Shown here piece after piece: positions 1 through 13,618 of a stretch of DNA of 64,000 nt (its first letter is position 1; the number at the start of each line of letters is the position of its first letter). The stretch spans positions 372,001-436,000 of the forward strand of contig JANATG010000007.1 of NCBI GenBank assembly GCA_029449235.1, given 5' to 3'. This DNA comes from Linnemannia schmuckeri (lineage: Eukaryota; Mortierellomycota; Mortierellomycetes; Mortierellales; Mortierellaceae). The notes under the pieces were generated by a model. That model worked only from the letters and a program-made list of their open reading frames with translations. It was not told the DNA's origin and made no database searches. Made by a program: the position numbers and the translations under genes.

Positions 1-1061
1 TGACCTATCACAAATCGCCGCTTTCCTTTCCCTACATATCTCCCCTCCCTCTCGTCATCATCAACCTTGTCGTACGTTTCCCCGCACTTTTTTTTCACAA
101 ACCAACTTTTTCTCTTGACTCGGGCACACTCCTCTTGAAAAAGGCGGGGGCAGGAAATAATAGAGGCCGGGGTAACATGAAAGTTTTATTCATGACAGCC
201 ATAAGAGAACGCCATGTCCCTGGGAACCCTTCATGTTCTTGTCTCCCCCACTCACCTGTTCTTTCCCTTCGAGGATGTGTGCCTGGCTGCCTCAGTCTCG
301 CGTGGGATGATCTTGATGGTTTAGATTTTGCGTGTGATGGAGCAAGTAAAGAAAGACTTTGGTGGTGGATTTGCGTTGCTTTAGAGCGCTTGTTTGTCTG
401 TAAGATTATCTCTGATAAACGGCGATGGTGTGTGTACTGGATGCAAGTGGACGGGGCGATCGCGTCTTGTTTGTTGAGGTGCGTTTCAGTGCTTTTCCCC
501 GCAATCCCTAGACTTGAGCGTGAGAGGGTTATATTGGCAATGGGTAGTGAGAGAAGGAGGAGTAGATATAGATGTAAACAGACAAACAAGAATACAATCA
601 AAGAGATGCAAACAGAGATAAAGAGGGCAATTCTTTCCGGATGACTGTATGTGTTTTGTGTTCGTCTTTGTCTGTCACTTGTACCTCTGTACGATTTTAT
701 TTTGTTCGGTCGTTTCCATTTCTTCCTTCTCTCCCTTCTCACTCTTCTCTCGGCCTTATTTGTTGGATAGCATCACCCGCACATATAGTCGAGGACATAT
801 TCTTTTTTATTTGCGAGGATGTACCGTTCTTGCAATCATGCAGGAAATATGAGGGAAGAATCAATTGTCGAACAAAAGAGGGAATGATCGAAAGGTGGGC
901 AGGGAACTGATTTGCCAGTTGCTCTTAGACCCCATTTCATCGAGGTGGCAGAGTAAAAGAAGGGACTGGATTCAGCTCATAGTCGTCTACTGTTGCAATA
1001 CATCGTCTAAATACTTCCCCGCAAAAGCAAAATCATATCGCACACAGCATCGGGAAGCGCT

Positions 1062-1092
<31 letters not shown>

Positions 1093-4000
1093 TCTAAACC
1101 GCAACGTGAAAGCGGTACCCCCTTCTCCTTCCCTACATTCCCAGATAATCCTCCGTATGAGAGTCAAGGGAAAGGAATAGGAAGGAAAAAATGGACGCGA
1201 TTGAGAGAGCACAAGGGAAGGAAGGGATGACAGCGGCAAGGAATTTGGTGCGACCAAAGAAGAAGAAGTGATATGGAAATTGGAGGAGGAAGAGGGGGGT
1301 AGACATGAACACGTATTATGCCGAAGGAAACAACAGGGGGTGGTAATTTTCAAGTGGGGCGGACAATTTTTATCGCATTCTTAGGCTGGATTGTCCCTCC
1401 TGACGCGTCCATTTGTCTGTCATACCCTGGAAAGGACGGATGGAAAAAGCAGACTAAGCTACGATTTCTTCAACCGTATATCCTACTTTGTCAAAGAAGT
1501 GGGTGCCTTCATTGAATATAATCACACGCCAAACAGTAGAAGAGCGTGTGACATCGTCATATCTGCCACTTTTGTTCAGTCACCAGAGGCACGACCGTTG
1601 TATTTGTTCCTCCTTGTCTGTTAGGAGTTGTTTAAAGGTGTTTTACTCAGTGGCAAAAAATTGCGAGAAAGGGCGTGATTCTGGGGTACAATCAAAAGTG
1701 AGAATGAGACAAAATGTGAGCGGACCACCTGTTTGCAAAGAAAAATTGCACATGCAGAATGAATCATGGGATATTACATCTTGCTTTCCTTGTCCAGCGC
1801 ACTCATGCGCAGTGAATCACACCAGCATTGAGAGAGGCGATAACTCGTTGTCAACACAAGAAGTGATAGGATAGGGAGGGGAACAAAAAGTGTATTCGTG
1901 ATGGTTGCTCTCCTGCAATGTCTCATGATAAAACACTTATGCGTTTGCCGCCAACAAACACTTTCATTGCGATGTGGATAGATTGAGAGAATGAGAGAGA
2001 CAGAGTGAGATAGAGTGAGAGTGAGAGGTACAACAAAAAACAGCCAGCGTTCACAAGGCAGGACAGGTCGGAGCCGACAATTGAAAGAACGTTCAAGGGA
2101 ACGGTTTCTTTTTGCTAGGGCAATCATCTATCCGTTCTGGTTTCGATTCTAATCGGAGAAGAGAAAACAATGCATTACGTGAAAGGTGGCTGTACACCGT
2201 GTTGTCCAACAAAAGGCATCTGTAATATGCATCAGATTTGCCATCAGCTCTCTTTTTTTACCTCCCTCGTTCATACCCATCCACTCGTCTTTGCTTGTTT
2301 GTTCGATCGTGTTCTATGTCCCATGCTATCTCTCCTTTGTAACAAACATGCGGGGGTGTGTTCCGAAGCATTGTCATAATAAAATGAGCACATCTGATAT
2401 CTCTAGTGGGTGAAAAGGGTGATGAAAAAAAACAAAAGAGAAGAGCGTTTGGATCTCATATCCATTATTCGGAACCTCTCTCACGCCTTTTTGTTCTACC
2501 CACAGCACTACTCCTTAGGTCTCCATTCCTCGGGTTCGAGAATCGGACTTTTTTATATTTGTCTCTGTTTAAATGAGAAAGGGAGATAGTCAATAATGGG
2601 AAAAAAAGAATGGGTGAGTTGAGCAACTGGACGTTATTCTTACCCTCTGTCTCTCCGATTTGTTACTATTACCGTTTTTGTTGCACAGCGGAGCGAGGCA
2701 ATGACAGGCATGATTACTGGACGGAATGCCAGGCAAGCCATATTGTTACACCTCTTTTGTGCTGAAGATAGCCGAACGGTTGTAAATGGCAAGTATGACC
2801 CCAAAAAGTAGGAGAAGAGGTTCATGGTATGATTAGGCAACACGTTCTGTTCTCCTGGAAATGATAGTAAATGAAAGAAGTGACATTCACGCACACGTTC
2901 AATTCTCTCTTGTCAAATACATGTTGTTCCTCTACTAAACATGTGAGTGCCTTTTCTGGAGGAGATTATATTTTTTGATCCTGCTGGACCCCATTTCTCG
3001 AGGAGCAAAATGAACCCTTTTGTGCTTGTGTTTCTCGGATCATGTCATGAACGATGCTCAGTCTGTGCTGGCTTGACGAGAATGTACAGATGGAGGTTCT
3101 TATGGTTCATTACGTACACCTTCTCTTTTCGCTCAATTCCTGCTACTACAGTACGGAGAGAAAAGAGGAGTGGGTGTACGGTGTCCACAATGCTTTTATC
3201 TCGACTCTTTCCGATGATCACTATTTTTTTTTCTCGACTGGCTCCAAAAGAGGGAAAAGAAGGATCAAGGAAAAACAAGGAACAGGAAAGAATAGGAGTA
3301 AAGAAAGAAAGAAGAAAGTGGTGAAAACAAAACAGAGCGTGACAAAAGAGGAAGGGGAGAGGGTTTATTATCATTGACTTTTCACAACTAAGTAGACATT
3401 CGACAAACAATGGAGTTGTGAACAGGGCAAGCAAGGGTACTGTGAACGAGAGGCAAGGTTCGGAGGAAGGTGTCAATGTCATGTGCAGGAATAGAGGGAA
3501 GAAAGGATATGGTTCAGAGAAGGTTACCGAGCGGACTGTGACACTCGTCCGTCAACGTGGGAGAGAAAAGGAACTGAAGCAGGAGTAGGGTGAGTGTGAT
3601 GATCCTTGTTCGTAGTGTATGTTCATTTTGCGGGCAAGTGCGAATGATCGCAGTGTAACAAGTGCGAGTTGTATGAGAAAGGATATTTTTTCGTTTTCGT
3701 AAGGGGATTATTCAACAGGAATTGAGGAACAGAGAGGGAGCAGCCAGCACGGGTTGCGATAAGATTATCGAGTACGAGGAGAGCTCAAGCCTGAACTAAG
3801 GGCGTGGGTCGGACAAGGCCGTGTGCGAGGGAGGGGTCATGGGCGAATAGGCAGCGAATGGAAAGGAAAAGAAAAAATAAACAACAGGTACAGAGTGTGT
3901 GTACCGTATAAAGATGTGAAGCAGGGTTTTCGATTGAATAGAATCGATTGAGTGGTTGTTGGCTGCTATCTCTCCACTCGAAGGATCTGATTGGCCGACA

Positions 4001-4736
4001 TAGTCGCTGTTTGTTTTTTTTGTTGTGTTGATGTCCGCCTGTCCGTGTGCAACCGAAGGGCAAAGAAAAGAGTATGGAGGAGGAAACAGACACAGGCAAA
4101 AGAGAAGAGCGACGGACGAACGGACGAACGGACGGACGGACAACGGAGGGACGGATTCCGTGGTGAACAAAAGGCATAAAAGATGGCGTTCTTTTTCTCT
4201 CCCTTCCCGGCCGGGTTCTTTTTTTCTTTTTGGATTTTTTTTCTCCTTTTTGTTTTCGTTTTTTCTCTTCATCTCTCTTCCTTCCTTTTCCTTTGGTCAA
4301 TCCCTCAACTCACTTTGTTCATCTCTCATCCATCCACTCACTAACTCTCTCACTCACATTCACTTCCTGACTTCTTTTTTTTCTTTGCCTTTTTTTCTTT
4401 CCGGCTTCGCAAAGATACTTTATTCTTGTTGACCTTGAACGACCATTCCTCTTTCCTTACAGTTTTTGTAGCTCTCTCTTCCTTCTCTCCTCCTCTCCTC
4501 CTCTATTTCTCAAATCCACCACCAGCCTGTACATATACATACATTCCACCCCCTCCGAGATATCATATCATTCTCCATAAGTAGTTGATTGCCCTGATAC
4601 CGCCATCGCCATCACTCACACACAAACAAATCTCATACTATCATCCATATCACTTATTATTCTCAAACACATCCAACACATCCCTTCTCTCCTCTCCCCT
4701 TGATCACTGCCTACCCCACATAATACATCATAAGTA
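1..4736. other. Gene-free stretch
   Basis: I see no supportable gene in this 4.7 kb. The open frames on both strands are short, mutually overlapping, show no recognisable domain and lie in purine/pyrimidine-biased sequence that is poor in stop codons by chance. A CT dinucleotide run lies near 1065-1092. The last 550 bases are strongly pyrimidine-rich on the plus strand, as in the promoters of other genes here, and probably form the promoter and 5' leader of the gene starting at 4737. A non-coding RNA or a far-upstream 5' UTR exon cannot be excluded. Confidence 0.5.
4107..4160. repeat. GACGGACGAACG microsatellite-like tract
   Basis: The plus strand holds an imperfect tandem run of GACGGACGAACG-type units, degenerate at the 3' end. 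It lies about 0.6 kb upstream of the start codon at 4737, in the probable promoter region. No function is evident. Confidence 0.6.
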
Positions 4737-7700
4737 ATGCAGGTCCACACGGCCCTCAACCATCTGCCCTCGGCATCAAAGTCTGCCTCTCCCTCACCTT
4801 CACCCTCCTCTTGCTCAACACCAGCCATCCTCCCCGAGAATGATCCTTACCCCTCCTGGACATTCTTCCACCCCTCTGCCACTTACATCCCCCACGCGTC
4901 TTACTCTCCTCCCTCCCCCTTGTTGTCTTCCGCATCGACCACAGCCACTTCTCCACGCTCCTCTCCAACGCTCTCACCCAACCTTCATCGTCATCAACAA
5001 ACCTCTCCTTCTATCAACAACAACAATAACAATAACAAGAACATTCCTTCGTCCACTCCATCGACTCACCACCGCATCCTCGATCACTGCTTCCATGTCT
5101 CTATCGAGACGCGCCTTAAGCAGGCAGAGGCTCAGTACCTTGCCTCAACCCAGGAACAGGCTGTCGAGCAACAGATCAAGGAGCGTAAGGAGCTCCACCA
5201 GCCTCCCATGTCTGCCCTCAAGCAGGATGACTGGCGTCGTCGCCAACGCACCCTTGTTGACGAGGCTGTTGTCCTCGGTCGCAAGGGCTCCAACGTCGAG
5301 GCCATCGTTGACGGTAAGCTTTCATTTTCATTCATTTTCCTTTACTCTATCTTTGTGCATGGATGGAGATAAGTGTGCATGAGATGTGTCCCTTTCTCTC
5401 TTCCTTCCCCTCCCCGTTTGTTTCTCATCCATCTCAAAAAAAATCTCCTGCCTTGCCAACGTTTTCCTCTTTTCTTCTCCACACAGATTTTTTTTGGTGC
5501 TCCGCTCTACCCAGTCTCTTCCGTTCTTCTCCCGAAGAGCTCTTTTTTTTTTTCTCCTTTTTCTTTGTTCCAACTCTTTTTACACCTTCTGCCTTACTGT
5601 TAGAGTCTTGACACTCTCACGTTTATACTTTCTGCCTATCTTCGTTGCGTTTTCTTCCGAAGGAGACTTTTTTCAACGCGTGTTAAATATGCTGAAGAGC
5701 GCCCTTTCATACCCTCTCCTTGCCTCGTCCATAAAAGGCAACTTCCGCCGTTTGGTTCTTATTTTTTTTCCTGGGTGTGAAGCAAGCAAAGAAATACCCT
5801 TTCACGAGTACCTTGACTGGGGAAGGGAAGGTACCAGATTACTTTCTGCCTGCATGGCAAGATAAAAAGGAGATGGATTTGCATGTGTGTATTGCTTTTT
5901 TTGTGTGTCCGTGGGGATGTAATGTCTTAAATGTGATTGCACCCCTGTGTGCAATTGGGTAGAAATACTCTTTATTCATCGCCATTTTCCTGTATTTGCA
6001 TATGGTGGGGACACGGAAGAAAGAAACAATTTTGTTATCCGCAAGGACTCAACTGACTCATCTTCTATCCCGTCTGCCTCATCCCCTATCCCTTCCATCC
6101 TTCCTCCTTATACCCATACCATACTCATAACTATTAGGCATCCTTAAATCACACCGTTCCAGTGGTCCATTGCAGACACTGCCCAGACACCTGAAGCACC
6201 GTCTGCATCTCTGTCAGCTGACCTCGATGGTCTTTGGTCGCTTCGACGTTGCCTCCTCGACCAATAACACTGCAGGTCTCAATATCTACTCGGCCTTCCA
6301 GTCCCGTCGTCATGGAGCCTCTCGGGCTGCGATCCAGCAATATCTTGCCAACAGTCCCCAGGGACAAAAGACTCGTTCCTTCTTTGCTCAACCTGTCTCC
6401 TCGGCCTCGTACTGCCGTCGTCACCATCGCAAGGACTGTCAGCGCACCTGCTGTACTCTGGCCAAGATGCAGCAGCAGCAACACAAGGCATTAGAGCAGA
6501 AGAAGAAGGCTGCCACTGCCACGAACATCAACACCAACAGCAACAGCAACGCCAACAACACCAACAACACTCGCCAGCAGCGAGTTGCGGGACTTGTGGA
6601 TGCCATCCCCGCCTTCTTGAAGTGCTCCGCCATGAGCTACCGGGATATTGCTCAATGTCTGGCTGAAAAGCATGGCACCAAGGACGAGAGTGAGGGCCGT
6701 GTTCTGGAGGGTTGGTACCGCCTCTTGCTGGAGATGATGACCCAGGCAGTGATTGAGGCTTACCTCTGCGATGGCACTACTGGAGTCGACACTTTGCTGG
6801 ATGTCTTTTCATATGGCGACTTGGCAGAGGACGAGGAGGAGTCTGTCAAGGATGGTGCCAACGATGATAGCAACAACAGCAACAGCGGTGCAACTGAGGG
6901 TACCTTTACTGGTCGTCGGCCCTCCTTCCAGGCTCTGGGTCAGACCAGCAGCAACAACAGTAATCAGGAGGCTATTACCACCACTATTACCCAGGATCGT
7001 CAGGATGACATCCTGTTTGTCAAGACTGCCGAGTACGAAGCGTTTAAAAAGGCCAAGGACGATCGCCTTCAAGAGGTACTGCAGAGCCCGTCAATGCGTG
7101 TCTCCGATTTTGTATTGGCATGATTTGATTTTTTTACATCAAGTTCTAACAGTTCGTTTTTTGTCTTTTCCTTCCCTTTCGTATTTTGTAGTTCTTGACA
7201 ATGAATGGCACGTCGGTTGAGCAGCACTTTGTCGATATCGCGTCCAAGTACCCTCTCATTGTTTTCGAGCGTCAGATGACCCATTACATCGCTCGTTCTC
7301 AGAAGCTTCTCGTTGACCCCAAGCTCTCTAGGGTAAGTAGGCATCATATCTACCTATCACTTTTTGTCGCCTTCACACTCGTCGTCTTTGTGCGACACAG
7401 TATTTGCAGCCATCTAACAACGATTTATTTTTAATTGAATATATAGAGCGCGGAGGATATTGGATTCTTGATTCCACCTGCAACGTCGGCATATGCCGAC
7501 GGATCGCTGTCGATGCCCGTGAGCGATGATGAGGACGACGAGGAGATGGAGGAGGTGACACGTTTGGAGGAGATCAAAGAGGAGGAAGCTGATGTCCCCT
7601 CCCCTTCCCCTGCTGTTGCAGCCAAGGCAATCGAGCAACAGCAAAAGCAGCAGCAACAACAGCAACAGCAGCAAGTTCGTGTTCGTCACGAGAAGATGAA

Positions 7701-8103
7701 GTTGGCCACGATTACGTCCTCCGTGGACGACGATACACCTTTTGGCCTTCGCCATCATCACCTCAGCGGCAACAACTGGAACTACCATAACTATAACCAA
7801 AGTCACGGTCACGGTCACGGTCATGGACATGCAAGACAGCACCTGCCTTCGCCGCCACCTTCAGAAGTTGCGAGCCGTTCGAGCACAGTCTCGCCTCAGA
7901 CGTCGACGGCATCGTTGTCGGAGGAGGAGGAGTCTTCGATTGCCGAGGCTGCGAGGATTCTGGTGTCCAACAAGAAGCATCATCGTTACCCTTCTTCTTC
8001 GAGTGAGAAGAGTGAGAAGATGAAGTCTGAGCCGTTTGAGGATCGTCACGGCCATCGCCCGGAAGTGAAGTTGGGCCGTGCTGTGAAGAAGATGAGGGTC
8101 TAA
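4737..8103 (+). CDS. Unknown Ser/Gln-rich protein, four or more exons
   Basis: I do not recognise this protein. Proposed exons are 4737-5313, about 6276-7075, 7192-7332 and 7447-8103. The last three join in phase (introns 116 and 114 nt, GT-AG). The N-terminus is Ser/Pro-rich. Well-formed conserved-looking segments follow: a charged helical stretch (ETRLKQAEAQYL, QDDWRRRQRTLVDE), a Cys/His-rich piece (SYCRRHHRKDCQRTCC), a helical region (WYRLLLEMMTQAVIEAYL) and HFVDIASKYPLIVFERQM. Polyasparagine and polyglutamine linkers separate them, and the C-terminus is acidic, then basic. The start of exon 2 is uncertain: good coding sequence (MVFGRFDVASS) extends upstream of 6276, but no AG there keeps phase with the 5313 donor, so a small exon in 5.3-6.2 kb may be missing. 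The domain make-up suggests a nuclear or regulatory protein, but that is a guess. Confidence 0.7.
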
Positions 8104-9367
8104 AGGAGAAGAGAGTGTTTCCTTTCAGGTGTCGACTGTTTATATAGCTTTATTATTTTTATCCCCCTCCCCCTACCTACCTACTTAACTACCTAGCTGC
8201 CTTACTGTACTTTTAGAACCCAAAACAATGTAATTGCCTCTTTCTTTTTTCTCATTATTTGATGACTGAAGAGACAAATGGAGTGATATGGATAATGTAG
8301 GACGCGACTTGGACAATCTCGCCTGATAAACGCGGGCAAAAAATTACAGGTGAGCGAAAGAGTGAAAAAGGAGGGAAGCAAAGATGAAGTAGAAAAAAGG
8401 GGATGAATGATGTTCAATCTATTTAAATTTCAATGGCATGCTAGGCGTGCGTCTTTTTTGTTCCCTAAGTTCTACCCCTTGCATGCATGTGGAAGGTGAG
8501 GATGTGAACCAAGAAGAGGTATGCGAGATGAGGAGAAGACATAGGGGCGCTTGCTTCTTCTTCAGAATAAAGGAAGAGTGCCTTGATGGTTTTAATATGT
8601 TGAAGCGAATGAGAAAGAGCACTGAGCAACTGAAATAGAGCGGTCGTTGAATCGTGGCGATGGATGTCTGAGAGAGGAGAGTGAACCCATAGCAAAGGCA
8701 AAAAATAAGGACCCAGACAGACGGACAGATAGACAGATTTTGAGTGTGGATTTATCAATAAAGAAACATTGTCCGCCAGACCACAACATTTCCATGTGAA
8801 TGTCCAGATATGTACGATCCACTGGATATTGTGCTCGCTTGCTTCTTTTTCGGTGCCATCCACCTTCCATCCGTCCCCATCCAAACCATCGCATCACATC
8901 TGTCTCTCTCGGGCAAAATTTGTCCGAGTGGGAGTGAGAGTATGCCTTGCTTTCTGTCTCGTCTTCTCCTTCTCTCTTCCTGTCGATACACCACCACTAT
9001 TCCCTCGCTTCCTTTTATCCTCTTTCCCCTTTCATCATTATTATCGACTCTTGGTCTTAACTTTTTTTCCCTTCCTTCCTTCGTCCTTCCTTCTACTTTC
9101 CTTCTCCCTTCCCTTTTCGATCAGCTACCGCTCAGGAACGGAAACATCTTTGTTCTTCAGACACACATATCCACTCTCTCATACCCACAGCCCTCGGAGG
9201 AGCAACACTTCCTCTTTTTACTTTCTATCTTTCTCTCTCTCTCCTTCTCAGGACACAATTATACTAAAAAGGCCATAGACGAGAGCAAACACCTACACAA
9301 GCTACACCAACAATAACAGCAAGAAGAGAAACTCAAAAAAGATCATCCTTTCCTTCCCTCCCTTTGC
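8104..9367. other. Intergenic region between the unknown gene and dolichol kinase
   Basis: This holds the 3' UTR of the upstream gene and the promoter/5' leader of the dolichol kinase gene. From about 8970 the plus strand is strongly CT-rich, as is common upstream of start codons here. No coding sequence is convincing. Confidence 0.5.
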
Positions 9368-12300
9368 ATGATGACACCGGATTCCGCATCGACCCAACAA
9401 GAAGAAACAATCCTCCTCGACACTCAGCACGCTGCCTTCTCTTCAATCGTTTCTTCTACCTCTTCCTCTTCCTCTACTACATCATCCGCCGCAACCCTAC
9501 AGGGTTCATTCTCTCCAGCTTACCCAAAAGAACCCCCACCAACGCCACTTTTGACAACAACAACAGCAGGACGATCCCTCTTCATGATGCAGGACTTGCA
9601 AAAGTCATCAGAGTACTATCCTAGGGATGACCTCAATAATAATAACGAGGGTACCGGATACTTAAGTGGAGGAGGAGGAGGAGGAAGACGAAGAGATGGT
9701 GGCGTTCAGGGATTGACGATGCGTCATCACACAACAACATCTCAGCAGCAGCAGCAGTACACTCGGACTCATAGTCGTCAGGACAGCCTTGATACCACTA
9801 CCACTTGCAGGAGGGCAGGAGGAGGAGGCGATCGGTATATCCCTGGCCACCAAAGGTCGTCCTCGATGCCTCATACCGGATCAACAGCAGCAGCACTACT
9901 AGGAGGAGGAGGAGCGACGTCTTCTATAAGGATGAATGGCTCTACAGGAGCATCTTCAACAACTCCACGGGGACTGAGAGCATTCTTCCAGCTTGGAGGT
10001 GGGAGCAGTGGTAGCAGGGCTTCGCCGGGTGGTCCGAACCCAGCACAGAGGAGGCGACGGGCCAATTTGCTGCGAGTCCGGATCGAACGTGCATTGATGG
10101 TCGGGATGGGTCTGTTGGCAGGATACCGCATGATGACGCTGGATTACAGTCAGGTTCAAGGGGACGAGGCCGCTGCGCTTCGCGAGGGCAAGAGTAGTCT
10201 TTCATACGAGGATCGTCATCGTGGAGGAGCAGGAGTAAGAGGACAACAAAGTCAATTCCACCATGCTATCATGCCAACACTGGCCAAGGATGCTTGGGCA
10301 CTAGGCGCAGGTAAGACCTAGTTGTTCTTTTTTTTTACTTGAGCGGATCATTCTGCGTTTGGTTGACTAGACCAAAATAGCAACAACAACACCAAAAAAA
10401 AGAGCCGGCGGTAGTGTGCACATGCCATGCTTCTACCCCAATAGCCCAACAAAAAAAAATGCAATAATCCACAAGAGTGAGGGCTGTTGTTTGTCTTGGT
10501 TCCTGTGTACAACCTTCGTTGTGTTTTTTGTATTGGGGGTCGACAGTTGGTTCTATTGGAATGTGGGTCAACTTTGCTCGCCTTGATTGTATAAATATAC
10601 AGATTACTCACTCCTTTCTTTTTACTTTTATCCAACAATTGTTTAGGATTTGTCGTGTTGGTTTTGATCCACGCTTTGTTCTTGACAGCACATGATAGTC
10701 GACTTCAGTTTCCTGTTCACAAGAACGTGCCATTGCAGCCCCTCAAGAAGCGATCGAGTCGGTACCTTAATATGACAGCGCCCCAGACTGTTGCCACGGC
10801 AGCAGCAGCAGCCGCTGATACGGACGAGGAGAGCGAAGATGACGAGGCGCTGTATCGGGAACGGGTAGCGGATTTGCACGAGGAGAATCTATTGCTGAAC
10901 CAGGAAAGCGCACATGGGACGAGCGGAACTGGAACTGGAGCTGGAATCATGGATCCCGTCTTAGGGAGTCTACAGAGTCGGTTTTGCCGAACAGGCGAGG
11001 GTGCTGCACCACAGTGGAGAGTCTGGGGGTCAGAAGCTCACTGGTATAGGTACGTTTTTCATTTGCAGAGAACTGACAGCTGCATTTCAGGCGCGTGTTT
11101 GTTAATTTGGGTTCAGGTAGACTGACTGTATTTGACTGTTTTATCAAATCTACAAACACGTTATTAGAAAGGGAGCAGACAATGGATCGATCTTTGCGAC
11201 GGTGCTGGTCCCCGTGGTGTTGGCAGCCAAGTTTGTTCAGACTGTGACGGACGAAAAGTTCTCATCGACAGGGATTTCAGGAATCAAAACAGCAGAGACG
11301 GTCTTGTCGAGCATGGCTTTGTCGTTGACCTTTGGAGCTTCCATCTTGATCCACATGTTGCTGTTGAAGGTTTTTGAGGAACCATCAGGACCCAGAACTG
11401 GCAAAGTCTATCAGCAGCAGTATGGGAGACGGCCTTCCAGTGGCGTCTTTAAGAGCACAGTCCTCGACAGCATCGTTTTACCGCCACCCATGGCTATGAC
11501 ACCTGTTCCGGCTTCGTCAACGACTATATCGGCCTCGACCTCCACCAACAACTTGAGTACCGCTAGTGGTAGTTTATACCCCAAGCATCTGTACCCTCCC
11601 CATCGTACTGCCAACGCCATCTCGTCACCATCCTCGCCTTCGTCACCTTCACTCTCCGCCGCCTCTTCCGCTCCTTCGTCCATTGCCTTGACTCAGCCAT
11701 ACCGACAGATCCAGCAGCAGCAACAACAACAACAACAACACCAGGATATTCAGGATATTTTCATGTTCTCCGCAGATCAAATGCACCACCCAAGCCTATT
11801 GATGGGATCGTCCGAGGCTGAGAAGACGAGCGATCGGGAAGAGATCTGGATCATTGCATTAGGATTTGGCGGAGCATACACTGGCTTGGTCACTCTTTTA
11901 GCACGGTTCAAATGGATTCCGGGACTGGAGAACACAGGAGCCGGAATGGTGATGCTGAACCAGAATGTGTTCCAGCTATTAATGATTGGATTTGCGTACT
12001 TTTACCGGCGGTCGTTTACGTTTGGCGAGTTGACGATTTTGGCGCAGGTAGTGACGTTGCTGATTCATGAGACACTGAGGATGAACTTTATGACGAGTCC
12101 GCCATCGCCGCCCGGAGCTGTCCTGGAGAACCCCCAGTTCTTGTTCCTGTTGACGCTGGTTGTCGGGATGCTGTTGATTGGAGTCCTGTTGACGCCCGTG
12201 TTGATGTACTGCCGACGATTGGCGCAGATGCCGACCAAGGGAGCCAAGGCTGCGGATCTTCAGAAGCGGGAGTTCAAGAAGAAGGTTGCCGCGGGCATTG

Positions 12301-13557
12301 TGTACTCGGGATTGTTGGTGATTGTTCTGGGGTTGATCATGCCTCGGTGTGAGCGCGTGTTGGGACAGAACCCGTTCTTGTGGCTGATTGAGTTTATGCT
12401 TATGACACGGATCTTTACGCCCAAGTTGGTCGCGTCGTTGTCGTCGTCGAGGGGTCAGTCATCGCTTGTGATGGATCCTTTGACCAAGCCGGCGGAGAGT
12501 GGTGGTAGCTTTTTTGGAAGCAGCTTTCTTGGTGGTAGTCTTCAGGCGTTGATGGGGATCCAGATTGGATGGAGTCGTTTGGGTCTGTGTCTGTACTGGA
12601 TTATGGCGGTCGGGTGCTCAATTGGCTTCTTTTACTGGATGAACTCGACAATCCGTCGGCGGTCGATTATGGGCTCACTGAACAACCGCCGCAAGTATTA
12701 TCATGCCCTTGCCGTCCTCATGTTTGTCCCTGGATACCTCACCGATGTAAGCTTTCTTGATTATATTCATTTTGGTGGCGTTATTTATCTTATTATGACT
12801 TATTTTTAACGACTAATAATTTCGTTGTTGCAAATGGTAGGAACCGTTTATGCATATTGCGTTCTCGGTGGGATTGGCATCATTGATCTTCTTGGAGTAC
12901 ATCCGGTACTTTGCAGTAGTCCCCTTTGGAAAAGAGATCCACCTGTTCCTGGTCGGGTTCTTGGACGGCCGTGACGGTGGGCCGATTATTTTGAGCCACT
13001 TGTACCTCTTGATGGGCTGTGCGGCGCCCGTCTGGTTGGCAGAGCACCATATCTTGGCAGGACTCTCGGGGATCTTTGCTCTGGGTGTTGGGGATGCGAT
13101 GGCGTCGATTGTAGGCAAGCGGTTTGGACGCCACCGGTGGCCGGGGACGATCAAGACCGTTGAGGGCACTGTTGCGTTTGTTGGATCGGTCATGGTTGCT
13201 GCGGGGACTATCTTTGTCGGGATGTGGTTGATGAGCTTTGTGTTTGGTGATTCGGCTTCTAGCTTGCTGTTACAGAAGGCTTCCTCTCTTACTGCTGGTA
13301 GTAGTGGTGGTGCTTCTGGGCCTTCTGAAGGAGGTACAAAGACGTCGCCACCGAGGGCATTGCCGTCGAGTTTGCCGCCCGCCGCATTGTTATCGTTCTC
13401 GACATGGAACGATTGGTCGGCGGTATCGTGGACGCTTTGGGGCGTGATTCGGTATGGGATTGCGGTCTCCGTTGCGGCGATGCTGGAGGCTGTCTCGGAA
13501 CAGAACGATAACTTGGTCATTCCTGTCCTCATGCTTGCTATGGTCTGGTTGATCTGA
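9368..13557 (+). CDS. SEC59: Dolichol kinase (SEC59/DOLK family)
   Basis: CTP-dependent kinase that makes dolichyl phosphate in the ER membrane for N-glycosylation, O-mannosylation and GPI anchors (EC 2.7.1.108). Exons 9368-10310, 10647-11049, 11168-12746 and 12841-13557 join in phase and give about 1213 residues. The last exon is diagnostic: after several hydrophobic segments it carries the family's CTP-binding region (FALGVGDAMASIVGKRFG followed by HRWPGTIKTVEGT, about residues 1057-1085). Exon 3 is rich in transmembrane helices. The protein is more than twice the usual 500-550 residues. The excess is a low-complexity Ser/Gly/Gln N-terminus (exon 1), an Ala/Asp/Glu-rich stretch in exon 2 and a Ser/Pro/polyQ insert in exon 3 near 11,500-11,760. 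Two ATG codons stand in tandem at 9368; the first is used. Identity is secure; the N-terminal exon is less so. Confidence 0.9.
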
Positions 13558-13618
13558 GCATTGAAATATGAGGTGGATTATAATAAAATATAGACGATTA
13601 TGCTAATGTAAGTCTGTT

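Noticed and set aside
2500..2560. GGTTCGAGAATC resembling a T loop
   Set aside because: The flanking bases do not pair and no cloverleaf is possible.
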